From CAZUFB01 sp048173955 (lineage in GTDB: Bacteria; Actinomycetota; Coriobacteriia; Coriobacteriales; UMGS124), in NCBI GenBank assembly GCA_048173955.1, contig DBEYOB010000160.1, positions 1 to 22,697 of the forward strand: a stretch of 22,697 nucleotides of DNA, written 5' to 3'. Positions 1 to 7,372 of this stretch are shown one piece after another. The notes under the pieces are model-generated. The model made no database searches and was not told where the DNA came from. It worked only from the letters and a program-made list of their open reading frames with translations. Numbering within the stretch: position 1 is the stretch's first letter; each line of letters starts with the position of its first letter. The translations under genes and the position numbers were made by a program.

Positions 1-324
1 CCCGCGGCCCGCGCCGTCGAGGTAGGCGAGCGCGAGCGCGACCGCGTGCTTGCACATGCCGTCGTAGGTGGCGTGGGCCGGGCAGGTGCAGGCGTAGCCG
101 ACGACGTCCCCCTCGCCGAGGTCGAGCGTCGCCGCGGCGCGGTGGGGCGCACCGGACGACGAGCGGACCAGGCCCGACAAACGCACGACGCCGTCGATGG
201 CGCTCCGCTCGACGTCGCACGTCAGAACGCCCCCGGTGCGCGCGATGTCGTCTGCGCGCGCGAAGGTCGAGTCGAGGGCGCATTCGTCGCGCAGGCGTCG
301 GACGATGGGCGGGTCGGAGGGCAT
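1..324 (-). CDS. SWIM zinc-finger protein, N-terminal fragment (probably SNF2-type helicase)
   Basis: The open frame starts at the ATG read from 324 to 322 on the minus strand and runs off the left edge, giving 108 residues. An AAGGAG ribosome binding site (330-335) lies 6 bases upstream, which supports this start. The last third carries a SWIM zinc-finger pattern: Cys-Thr-Cys, then about ten residues, then Cys-Lys-His (about residues 83-97). SWIM domains bind nucleic acid or protein. In bacteria a SWIM domain this close to the N-terminus is commonly followed by an SNF2/DEAD-type helicase, so this is probably the front of such a helicase; a free-standing SWIM protein is the alternative. The helicase part is outside the window. 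The SWIM motif is seen directly; the helicase role is inferred. Confidence 0.72.
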   Translation of the reverse strand, partial: MPSDPPIVRRLRDECALDSTFARADDIARTGGVLTCDVERSAIDGVVRLSGLVRSSSGAPHRAAATLDLGEGDVVGYACTCPAHATYDGMCKHAVALALAYLDGAGRG

Positions 325-445
325 GGATGCTCCTTGGGGACGGGATGCCGGATGCATGGCGCATCCATTGTAGGCCACGGCCGTGCGGTCGTGCGCGCCG
401 GTACGGGGAAGGCGTCCTTCTCGGGGTTTGGCGGGTGCCGTCTGG

Positions 446-559
446 CGCCTCGCGGGCGCTTTCAGACGCCTCGCGGGCGCCGCCGGTGCCTTCCCGCGCG
501 GCTCGTGGTTCGCGGGCATCGCCGGCTCTTTCCCGCGCCGGCTCGTGGTCAAGCAAACC
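446..559. repeat. Imperfect short GC-rich tandem repeats
   Basis: A 14-base word, CGCCTCGCGGGCGC, occurs at 446-459 and again at 467-480 (period 21). It is followed by two copies of a roughly 39-base unit (482-520 and 521-559), which agree well over their first 29 bases and share CCCGCGC and GGCTCGTGGT. No coding role is visible. Confidence 0.55.
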
Positions 560-562
560 CCC

Positions 563-782
563 AGTGCGTGATTTTGAAAAAACGTCGGTCAAAAGGACGC
601 CGAGTGCGTGCCGTCCCGCGCCCCCGTTGCTCCGACCGCTGTGCGAATGAAAGAAAAATACCAGGTAGAAGACTTATGATAGGCGAAGCGTCACTCCCGA
701 GGCCGTGCAGGGGCATCGTTTCGGCGCGCAAGGGAACGCTCTCGTTGGTTTTTTGACCAACATTTTTTTGAAAACACGCACT
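563..782. repeat. Inverted-repeat-bounded non-coding segment (MITE-like)
   Basis: The 32 bases at 563-594 and the reverse complement of 751-782 agree at 27 of 32 positions. Both begin AGTGCGTG and end GGTCAAAA, with a run of A in the middle. The arms enclose 156 bases with no gene. The right arm contains a small hairpin followed by seven T. Size and layout fit a miniature inverted-repeat element, but no target-site duplication or second copy could be shown, so a structured transcript or paired regulatory sites remain possible. Confidence 0.5.
744..769 (+). terminator. Weak terminator-like hairpin with T run
   Basis: GTTGGT (744-749) pairs with ACCAAC (756-761) across a T-rich loop and is followed by seven consecutive T (763-769). 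The stem is short, so termination would be weak. No plus-strand gene lies upstream, so it may belong to the inverted-repeat segment or end an unannotated transcript. Confidence 0.35.
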
Positions 783-1021
783 CGCCCCCTTTATGACCAC
801 TCGCCGCACGGCAACACCCGCCGCCTACCGCCCGCCGCCCGCTGCTGCCCCGCCACCCGCCGCCCGGCAGCGCCTACCGCCTGGGCAATGTCCGCCGCCC
901 ATCGCATCCCCCCAACCACCACCACGGGTACCGGCGTCGCCGAGGCGGCACATCATATTGTGTGTCGCTTCGGCCGCCACCCCGCCAGGTTGTGGAGAAG
1001 CGGTAGGGGAGTGCCCCGTTT

Positions 1022-1069
1022 CGGCGACCGTTCGCCGATGCATGCGACGGTCGGGCGCATGCATCGGCG
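1022..1069. other. Nested, mutually exclusive hairpins
   Basis: Three perfect pairings share bases: CGGCGA (1022-1027) with TCGCCG (1032-1037); GACCGT (1026-1031) with ACGGTC (1047-1052); and a 14-base arm at 1033-1046 with its exact complement at 1056-1069. The pairings compete, as in attenuators or riboswitch-like leaders. The likely nrdD promoter lies downstream, so if transcribed this would need a start further upstream. Confidence 0.45.
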
Positions 1070-1152
1070 CTCCGCGCGGTTTTCGGCATCGCCGCAGCCC
1101 ACGGGGCGATTCCGCGAACGGTGGCGGTTTTTTCATCCAAAGTCTTGACGCG

Positions 1153-1182
1153 CTGACCTGCAGAGACCGCAGGGCCTATATA
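1153..1182 (+). promoter_or_regulatory. Probable nrdD promoter
   Basis: A TATATA box (1177-1182) stands out against GC-rich surroundings, with CTGACC (1153-1158) 18 bases upstream as a candidate -35. TTGACG at 1145-1150 is a better -35 by sequence but is 26 bases away. The -10 overlaps the first candidate NrdR box. A start near 1189 would leave a leader of about 110 bases. Confidence 0.4.
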
Positions 1183-1222
1183 TCTAGTTGACCGTTGTCT
1201 CACAACACACAACATCATGTGT
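1175..1222 (+). promoter_or_regulatory. Tandem NrdR-box operator
   Basis: Against the NrdR-box consensus ACACWATATATWGTGT, the 16 bases at 1207-1222 match at 13 positions and those at 1175-1190 match at 10. The two starts are 32 bases apart, three helical turns, the spacing typical of paired NrdR boxes. The first box covers the TATATA -10. NrdR represses ribonucleotide reductase genes when dATP is high, which fits the gene immediately downstream. Confidence 0.55.
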
Positions 1223-1300
1223 CCATCGTTTGACCACCCAATCGCGCGCCAAACCGGTATGATGCTCGGCGCAAAGAAGTCGAGAAGGGGTGCCAGGCAC

Positions 1301-3523
1301 ATGAAGATCATCAAGCGCAACGGTTCCGAGGTCACGTTCGACGTCGAGAAGATCGTCGCCGCCATAACCAAGGCCAACAACGTCGTCCCCGCCGACCACC
1401 GCCTCACCGCGGAGCAGGTCCGCCGCATTGCGACCAAGGTCGAGGACGCCTGCGCCACGTGCGGCCACACCGTCTCGGTCGAGGAGGTGCAGGACATGGT
1501 CGAGGACCAGATCATGGCCGCCTGCGCCTACGAGGTCGCGCGCCACTACATCACCTACCGCTACATCCAGGGCCTCAAGCGCCAGCGCAACACGACCGAC
1601 GACAAGATCCTGTCGCTGATCGAGTGCAACAACGAAGAGGTCATGCAGGAGAACTCGAACAAGAACCCCACCGTGAACTCGGTGCAGCGCGACTACATGG
1701 CCGGCGAGGTCTCCAAGGACCTCACGCGCCGCATGCTGCTGCCCCCCGAGGTGGTGCGCGCCCACGACGAGGGCATCATCCACTTCCACGACGCCGACTA
1801 CTTCGCCCAGCACATCCACAACTGCGACCTGGTGAACCTCGACGACATGCTGCAGAACGGCACGGTCATCTCGGGGACGCTCATCGAGCGGCCGCACAGC
1901 TTCTCCACCGCGTGCAACATCGCCACGCAGATCATCGCGCAGGTCGCCTCGAGCCAGTACGGCGGCCAGTCCATCTCGCTGACGCATCTCGCTCCCTTCG
2001 TCGACGTGAGCCGCCAGAAGATCCGCCGCGACGTCATCGCAGAGATGCGCGAGCTCGGCATCGAGCCCGACCTCGCCAAGCTGTCCGACATCGTCGAGAA
2101 GCGCCTGCGCGAGGAGATCCGCCGCGGCGTGCAGACCATCCAGTACCAGGTCGTGACCCTCATGACCACCAACGGCCAGGCGCCGTTCGTCACGGTGTTC
2201 ATGTACCTCAACGAGGCGCGTAACGAGCGCGAGAAGCTCGACCTCGCCCTGATCATCGAGGAGATGCTGCACCAGCGCTACGAGGGCGTGAAGAACGAGG
2301 CCGGCGTGTGGATCACCCCCGCCTTCCCCAAGCTCATCTACGTGCTCGAGGAGGACAACATCGTCGAGGGGTCGCGCTTCTTCTACCTCACGCAGCTCGC
2401 CGCCAAGTGCACCGCCAAGCGCATGGTGCCCGACTACATCTCCGAGAAGAAGATGCGCGAGCTCAAGCTGTCCAAGGGCGAGCGGCCCGGCGAGGGCGAC
2501 TGCTACACCTGCATGGGCTGCCGCAGCTTCCTGACGCCCGACCGCAGCGGCAACGGGTTCGACAACGTGGCGGGTGCGCTCAACTACGAGCCCGGCAAGC
2601 CCAAGTACTACGGCCGCTTCAACCAGGGCGTGGTGACCATCAACCTCGTCGACGTCGCCCTGTCGTCGGGCGGCGACGAGAAGAAGTTCTGGGAGATCTT
2701 CGACGAGCGGCTCGAGCTGTGCCACGAGGCCCTCATGTGCCGGCACAACCGCCTCAAGGGCACGCTGTCCGACGCGGCGCCCATCCTGTGGCAGTACGGC
2801 GCCCTGGCCCGCCTCAAGAAGGGCGAGCCCATCGACAAGTTGCTCTACGGCGGTTACTCCACGATCTCGCTCGGCTACGCGGGCCTCTACGAGTGCGTCA
2901 AGTACATGAAGGGCGCAAGCCACACCGATCCCGAGGCCACGCCGTTCGCGCTCGCCGTGATGCAGCACATGAACGACAAGTGCGCCGAATGGAAGGCCGC
3001 AAGCGACATCGACTTCTCGCTGTACGGCACGCCGCTCGAGTCGACCACCTACAAGTTCGCCAAGTGCCTGCAGCGCCGCTTCGGCGTCGTCGAGGGCATC
3101 ACCGACAAGGGCTACATCACCAACAGCTACCACGTGCACGTCTCCGAGGAGATCGACGCCTTCACGAAGCTCAAGTTCGAAAGCGAGTTCCAGCGGCTCT
3201 CGCCGGGCGGCGCCATCAGCTACGTCGAGGTACCCGACATGCAGGACAACCTCGAGGCCGTCATCCGCGTGCTGCAGTTCATCTACGACAACATCATGTA
3301 CGCCGAGCTCAACACCAAGAGCGACTACTGCCAGGTGTGCGGCTTCGACGGCGAGATCCAGATCGTCGAGGACGACGGCAAGCTCGTGTGGGAGTGCCCC
3401 AAGTGCGGCAACCGCGACCAGAGCAAGCTCAACGTCGCGCGGCGTACCTGCGGCTACATCGGCACGCAGTTCTGGAACCAGGGCCGCACCGAGGAGATCC
3501 GCGACCGCGTGATGCATCTGTAG
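1301..3523 (+). CDS. nrdD: Anaerobic (class III) ribonucleoside-triphosphate reductase, large subunit
   Basis: 740 residues. It reduces NTPs to dNTPs with a glycyl radical, only without oxygen. Residues 1-90 form an ATP-cone, the allosteric nucleotide-binding domain. Cys175 follows a HIHN stretch, and MGCRS at 405-409 supplies catalytic Cys407 with the Cys-Arg-Ser arrangement of formate-dependent enzymes. Four cysteines (677, 680, 699, 702) form the C-terminal zinc site. Gly718 in the RRTCGYIG motif is the radical glycine. The start at 1301 is preferred over upstream ATGs at 1217 and 1259 because homologues begin MK-IKR at this point and AAGGGG (1285-1290) is well placed. No activase gene nrdG follows; the next gene is a cation antiporter. 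Probably controlled by NrdR. Family assignment is firm. Confidence 0.96.
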   Translation: MKIIKRNGSEVTFDVEKIVAAITKANNVVPADHRLTAEQVRRIATKVEDACATCGHTVSVEEVQDMVEDQIMAACAYEVARHYITYRYIQGLKRQRNTTDDKILSLIECNNEEVMQENSNKNPTVNSVQRDYMAGEVSKDLTRRMLLPPEVVRAHDEGIIHFHDADYFAQHIHNCDLVNLDDMLQNGTVISGTLIERPHSFSTACNIATQIIAQVASSQYGGQSISLTHLAPFVDVSRQKIRRDVIAEMRELGIEPDLAKLSDIVEKRLREEIRRGVQTIQYQVVTLMTTNGQAPFVTVFMYLNEARNEREKLDLALIIEEMLHQRYEGVKNEAGVWITPAFPKLIYVLEEDNIVEGSRFFYLTQLAAKCTAKRMVPDYISEKKMRELKLSKGERPGEGDCYTCMGCRSFLTPDRSGNGFDNVAGALNYEPGKPKYYGRFNQGVVTINLVDVALSSGGDEKKFWEIFDERLELCHEALMCRHNRLKGTLSDAAPILWQYGALARLKKGEPIDKLLYGGYSTISLGYAGLYECVKYMKGASHTDPEATPFALAVMQHMNDKCAEWKAASDIDFSLYGTPLESTTYKFAKCLQRRFGVVEGITDKGYITNSYHVHVSEEIDAFTKLKFESEFQRLSPGGAISYVEVPDMQDNLEAVIRVLQFIYDNIMYAELNTKSDYCQVCGFDGEIQIVEDDGKLVWECPKCGNRDQSKLNVARRTCGYIGTQFWNQGRTEEIRDRVMHL

Positions 3524-3580
3524 CGCCGCGGGCTGCCCGGTGTTTGCGCGGGCGGGTCGCTGGGTATAGATAAAGCAAAA

Positions 3581-3594
3581 GTGGCCGCGGCCAC
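3581..3594. promoter_or_regulatory. 14-bp perfect palindrome upstream of the antiporter
   Basis: GTGGCCGCGGCCAC is a perfect palindrome, preceded directly by an A/T-richer TATAGATAAAGCAAAA stretch (3565-3580) that could hold a -10. It may be an operator. The distance to the antiporter start at 3714 is about 120 bases. Confidence 0.35.
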
Positions 3595-3611
3595 AACGTT
3601 GCCATGTCGAC

Positions 3612-3645
3612 GAGCCGTCCGGCGGGTTCCGCCGGGCGGGCTCGC
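3612..3645 (+). terminator. GC-rich hairpin after nrdD
   Basis: GAGCC and CCGGCGG in the left arm (3613-3626) pair with CCGCCGG and GGGCTC on the right, and CCGTTTCGT follows. It lies about 90 bases after the nrdD stop and is a plausible terminator, but the T run is short. Confidence 0.5.
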
Positions 3646-3713
3646 CGTTTCGTATAGGGGGGCGTCCGCATCCCGGCGCCCGGAGACAGCCGCATGCGTT
3701 TAGGGGGCACCAC

Positions 3714-5762
3714 ATGCACGGCGACACGATACTGCTGTTCACGTTCATCCTCGCGCTCGTTGCCGCGTTTGCCGGCGGGCTGGCGGCGAAGGCGCTGCGC
3801 CTGCCGCCCATCGTGGGCTATCTGGTCGGCGGGTTGGTGGTGAGCCCGTTCACCCCGGGCTTCGTGGGCGACTCGGACGCCATGAGCCAGCTTGCCGAGA
3901 TCGGCGTCATGTTCATGATGTTCGGCGTCGGCCTCCACTTCTCGCTCAAGGACCTGATGGAGGTCAAGGGGGTCGCCATCCCCGGCGCCGTCCTGCAGAT
4001 CGCCCTGGGCACCCTGGCCGGCTACGGGCTTGCCCGGGCGTTCGGCTGGTCGGGCGAGGCGGGCGTGATGCTCGGCTTGTCGGTGAGCATCGCCTCGACC
4101 GTCGTTTTGATCAAGAACCTGACCGACGCGGGCCTCTACCAGACGCGCGGCGGCCGCATCGCCACCGGCTGGCTCATCGTCGAGGACCTCGCGACCATCG
4201 TGATCCTCGTGATCCTGCCGGTCGTGTTCGGGTCGGGGGAGGTGTCGGGCCCCGAGCTCGCGGCGGAGGTTGGCCTCGCCCTCCTCAAGACGGCCGCCTT
4301 CGTGGCGATCATGCTCGTCGTGGGGTCGCGCTTCCTCCCGTGGCTGTTGCAGCGCATCGCGCGCTTCAACTCGCGCGAGCTGTTCCAGCTCGCCGTGGTG
4401 GTCATCGCCCTGGGCACGGCCATCGCCGCGTCGGCGCTGTTCGACGTCTCGGTCGCCCTGGGCGCCTTTTTGGCCGGCGTCGTGGTCGGCGGTTCGAAGC
4501 TGTCGCACCGCGCCGCCGCCGAGGCCATCCCGTTCCAGGACCTGTTCTCGATCATCTTCTTCGCGTCGGTCGGCATGATGGTGAACCCGGTCACGCTGGC
4601 GAGCCACCTCGCGGAGCTCGCCGCCCTCGTCGCCCTGATCATGGTGGGCAAGTGGCTCATCAACATGGTGCTCGGCGTCGTGCTGTCGGCAGGCTCGCGC
4701 GCCACCCTCACGGTGGCGGCCGGCCTGAGCCAGATCGGCGAGTTCTCGTTCATCATCGGGCAGACGGGCCTTTCCCTGGGCGTGCTCACGGCCGAGCAGT
4801 ACAGCCTCATCTTGGGCGGCGCGGTGGTCTCCATCGCCCTCAACTCGTTCGTGTTCAAGACGGTCGACCCGCTCGACCGCCTGATGCACGCCCATCCGCG
4901 CGCGCTGCGCCTCTACGAGCGGCACGTGCACCAGATCGAGCCCCCCTCGGACGACCTCGAGGGGCATGTGGTGGTGGTCGGCTACGGGCACGCGGGGCGC
5001 TGCGTGACCGACGTGCTCAGCCGCCTCGGGGTCCCGTGCCTCGTGGTCGAGCGCGACCTGGCGAGCGCCGAGGAGGCGGAGGCCGCCGGCCTGCAGGTGC
5101 TGCTGGGGGACGCGGCGAACTCGGAGATCATGGCGCACGCCCATCTCGACCGGGCGCGCGTGCTCACGATAACGAGCGCCCAGGAGGCATCGGCCGAGCT
5201 CGTCGTGCGCAACGTGCGCGAGAGCTGCCCGTCCCTGCGCGTGGTGACGCGCGCCGACAGCGCCGACGGCGTGGCGAGGATGGTGGAGGCCGGCGCGGAG
5301 GACGTGGTGAGCCCCGAGCTCGAGGGCGGCATCGAGCTGATGCGCCACACACTGCTCGACCTGGGCTACCGCCCGCGCCAGATCCAGGCCTACGCGAACG
5401 ATCTGCGCGAAAGCGGCTACGAGGCGCTCGACGACGACGCGAAGGCGAAGCGCATGGTCGCCCTCGACCGCCTGATGACATCGCTCGGCGAGCTCGACCT
5501 GTACTGGGCGGGCGTCCAGGAGGGCAGCGAGGCCGACGGCCTCACCCTCGCCGAGCTCGACCTGCGGGCCCGCACGGGCGCGAGCGCGGTCGTGCTGCGC
5601 CACGGGAAGGACCTCTCGCTGGTGGTGAACGCCCGGACCAGGCTGCGGGCGGGCGACGCGGTCGGGCTGATGGGGACGTCCTCCCAGCTCACCGCTGCGG
5701 AGGGGCTCTTCACAGCTCCATCGGCCGCCACTGGCGGACAAGGTCGCTCAGATCCTGCTTAG
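3714..5762 (+). CDS. ybaL: YbaL/Kef-type cation:proton antiporter (CPA2) with RCK domains
   Basis: 682 residues. The N-terminal part (about 1-385) is a CPA2 Na+/H+ exchanger domain of about 12-13 membrane helices, with the Glu-Asp pair at 157-158 in a helix (VEDLATI) and the SQIGEFSF stretch at 339-346. After a linker comes an RCK/TrkA-N Rossmann domain (about 418-540) with the NAD-binding GYGHAG at 423-428, then a TrkA-C domain to the end. Such proteins exchange monovalent cations, often K+, for H+ and are gated by nucleotide or thiol ligands. The early region (LVGGLVVSPFTPGF and FGVGLHFSLKDLM) closely resembles E. coli YbaL/RosB. AGGGGG (3702-3707) precedes the ATG. The 3' end overlaps the convergent LuxR gene by 53 bases. 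The ion is not determinable from sequence. Confidence 0.9.
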   Translation: MHGDTILLFTFILALVAAFAGGLAAKALRLPPIVGYLVGGLVVSPFTPGFVGDSDAMSQLAEIGVMFMMFGVGLHFSLKDLMEVKGVAIPGAVLQIALGTLAGYGLARAFGWSGEAGVMLGLSVSIASTVVLIKNLTDAGLYQTRGGRIATGWLIVEDLATIVILVILPVVFGSGEVSGPELAAEVGLALLKTAAFVAIMLVVGSRFLPWLLQRIARFNSRELFQLAVVVIALGTAIAASALFDVSVALGAFLAGVVVGGSKLSHRAAAEAIPFQDLFSIIFFASVGMMVNPVTLASHLAELAALVALIMVGKWLINMVLGVVLSAGSRATLTVAAGLSQIGEFSFIIGQTGLSLGVLTAEQYSLILGGAVVSIALNSFVFKTVDPLDRLMHAHPRALRLYERHVHQIEPPSDDLEGHVVVVGYGHAGRCVTDVLSRLGVPCLVVERDLASAEEAEAAGLQVLLGDAANSEIMAHAHLDRARVLTITSAQEASAELVVRNVRESCPSLRVVTRADSADGVARMVEAGAEDVVSPELEGGIELMRHTLLDLGYRPRQIQAYANDLRESGYEALDDDAKAKRMVALDRLMTSLGELDLYWAGVQEGSEADGLTLAELDLRARTGASAVVLRHGKDLSLVVNARTRLRAGDAVGLMGTSSQLTAAEGLFTAPSAATGGQGRSDPA

Positions 5763-7344
5763 AGTGGATGCCGAGCTTCGCGTAGATGCGCTTGGCGTGC
5801 GTGCGCACGGTGTTCTCGGAGATGGCCAGCTTCGCCGCGACGCGGCTCACGGTGTCCCCGCGCACGATGAGCTCCATGACCTCGGTCTCGCGGTCCGACA
5901 GCCGGTAGGCGAGCCTGATGGCCTCGCACTGCTTGGTCAGGCGGTCGAGCACGGGGCGCACGGGTATCTCGAGGCTGGGGTCCGCCTGCGCGGCGCGCTC
6001 GTAGGCGTGGGTCTCCTCGGGGTGCAGCGGGGTGGGCAGCGACGGGCCGTGCGGCTGCGGCGCGCTGTCTGCGGGGTGCCCCTCCGTCGCGGCCTGCCGC
6101 CCGAGCCCGGCGAGCGACACGAACTCGACCGCGTCGGGGCTCCGGGAAGCCCTCGCGTGGCCCGGTACGCGGTTCGGGCTGGTCCAGATGAGGAACAGCA
6201 CCATCCCGAGCACCCACACGCCCAGAAGCGACGCGAGCGCGAGCTGCATGGGCCCCGCCCCGTCGGCCAGGCCGGTCCCCCACCCGCAGAGGAAGCCCAG
6301 GAAGTGCAGGGCGTGCATGATGCCGCTGCAGAACGCGTAGGTTATGACGGGGCAGATGCCGCGGTCGCGCGACGCCTGGGCGCACTGCACGAGCAGCACC
6401 ATCTGGACGAAGGCGTAGGCGGCGTACACGCAGCCCGCGAAGACGTCGACGTAGGCCATGCTGTTGAAGAACGGCAGGCAGACGATCGCGAGGGTGAGCG
6501 GGGGGAACACCCACCGGTACGCCTTGCGCATGCTCAGGTGGAACGAGAGGCGCTGCCACAGCACGAGGATCGCCATGGCCGAGAGCAGCGCGCCGAGCAT
6601 GCTCGTGAGGTTCACGACGTGACCCGCCGTCACGTCGGCCAGGGCGACGGCGCGCATGATGCCGGCCACGAAGCCGACCGCCCCGGCCGAGACGCTGCTG
6701 CGCCAGTAGTCGTGCGCGAAGCGGCGGTAGACCACGGGATGCTCGCGGGGCACGTCGGCGAACATGGGCTGGTCGAGGTCGACGGCGCGCATGCTCACGG
6801 TGAGCGACGCCGCGCACAGCGGCAGGAACACGAGCGGCACCAGGTAGGCCGTGACGGCGATGGGGCACAGGTAGAGGGCGAAGTAGACGAGGGCCGACAG
6901 CGCCGTCCCCACGACGAGCAGGACGTCGCCCCGCTCGTCCTCGTACGACGAGAAGGCGCGCTGCCACAGGAGCGCCATGCTCGTGCTCCCGACGCCCAGC
7001 AGCACGCCGGCGCAGATGACGAGGGCGATGGCGGCGGAGGAGTGCACGTACATGGCGGCGATGAGCGCGACCGAGCCGAGCACCATGGGAGGGGCGGCGG
7101 CGAAGGGCAGGCGGCGGGCGGTGGCGGACGGGTCGAGGTAGGAGCTGGCGGCCGCCACGACGAACATGCAGGTCGCCGCTCCCGCCTGCGCGCCGTAGAA
7201 CGACAGGGTGACGAGCGTCGTCTGGAACTCCATCGGGAGGAACGGGAAGACGCCGCCCCAGACCGAGGTCGCGTTGACCGCCAGGAAGAGCGCGAAACCC
7301 CATCCGGCGATGCCGGGGCGTGCAAAGAGGCGCGGTCTGCTCAC
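5710..7344 (-). CDS. Membrane-anchored LuxR-family transcriptional regulator
   Basis: 544 residues. About 400 residues of hydrophobic helices (roughly 10-12 membrane segments) are followed by a polar linker and a C-terminal LuxR helix-turn-helix at about 480-544, with the typical LSDRETEVMELI and SENTVRTHAKRIYAKLGI segments. This architecture is a multi-pass membrane sensor fused to a DNA-binding domain. It is common in Eggerthella and relatives next to molybdoenzyme gene sets, where such proteins switch on reductases in response to substrate. The start is a GTG at 7344 with AGGGGG about 10 bases upstream. It follows the dmsC-like gene by only 28 bases on the same strand, so the two are probably co-transcribed. 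The likely target is the divergent dmsAB promoter; this and the signal sensed are inference. Confidence 0.9.
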   Translation of the reverse strand: MSRPRLFARPGIAGWGFALFLAVNATSVWGGVFPFLPMEFQTTLVTLSFYGAQAGAATCMFVVAAASSYLDPSATARRLPFAAAPPMVLGSVALIAAMYVHSSAAIALVICAGVLLGVGSTSMALLWQRAFSSYEDERGDVLLVVGTALSALVYFALYLCPIAVTAYLVPLVFLPLCAASLTVSMRAVDLDQPMFADVPREHPVVYRRFAHDYWRSSVSAGAVGFVAGIMRAVALADVTAGHVVNLTSMLGALLSAMAILVLWQRLSFHLSMRKAYRWVFPPLTLAIVCLPFFNSMAYVDVFAGCVYAAYAFVQMVLLVQCAQASRDRGICPVITYAFCSGIMHALHFLGFLCGWGTGLADGAGPMQLALASLLGVWVLGMVLFLIWTSPNRVPGHARASRSPDAVEFVSLAGLGRQAATEGHPADSAPQPHGPSLPTPLHPEETHAYERAAQADPSLEIPVRPVLDRLTKQCEAIRLAYRLSDRETEVMELIVRGDTVSRVAAKLAISENTVRTHAKRIYAKLGIHSKQDLSDLVRQWRPMEL

Positions 7345-7372
7345 GTCGCCATACCCCCTGTCCCCGGCGCGC

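Larger units (their letters stand above)
325..1300. other. Long non-coding region upstream of nrdD
   Basis: About 976 bases without a convincing gene. It holds, in order: short GC-rich tandem repeats (446-559), an inverted-repeat-bounded segment with A/T-rich ends (563-782), a C/G-rich low-complexity stretch (about 785-945), a nested set of hairpins (1022-1069), and a promoter/operator region for nrdD (about 1145-1222). Open frames here have low-complexity Arg/Pro/Ala-rich translations and no recognisable domain. Confidence 0.6.

Noticed and set aside
46..809. Several ORFs of 60-236 codons in the left non-coding region
   Set aside because: Arg/Ala/Pro-rich translations, partly antisense to the SWIM gene, with no ribosome sites or recognisable domain.
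948..963. Third NrdR box
   Set aside because: Matches 13 of 16 bases but stands alone, without a partner at 31-32 bases, and far from the likely start; not annotated as a site.
1184..3811. 875-codon minus-strand frame over nrdD
   Set aside because: Mirror frame of nrdD in high-G+C DNA; repetitive hydrophobic/acidic translation and no ribosome site.
3429..5741. 770-codon minus-strand frame over the antiporter
   Set aside because: His/Arg/Glu-rich low-complexity translation, a shadow of the CPA2 gene.
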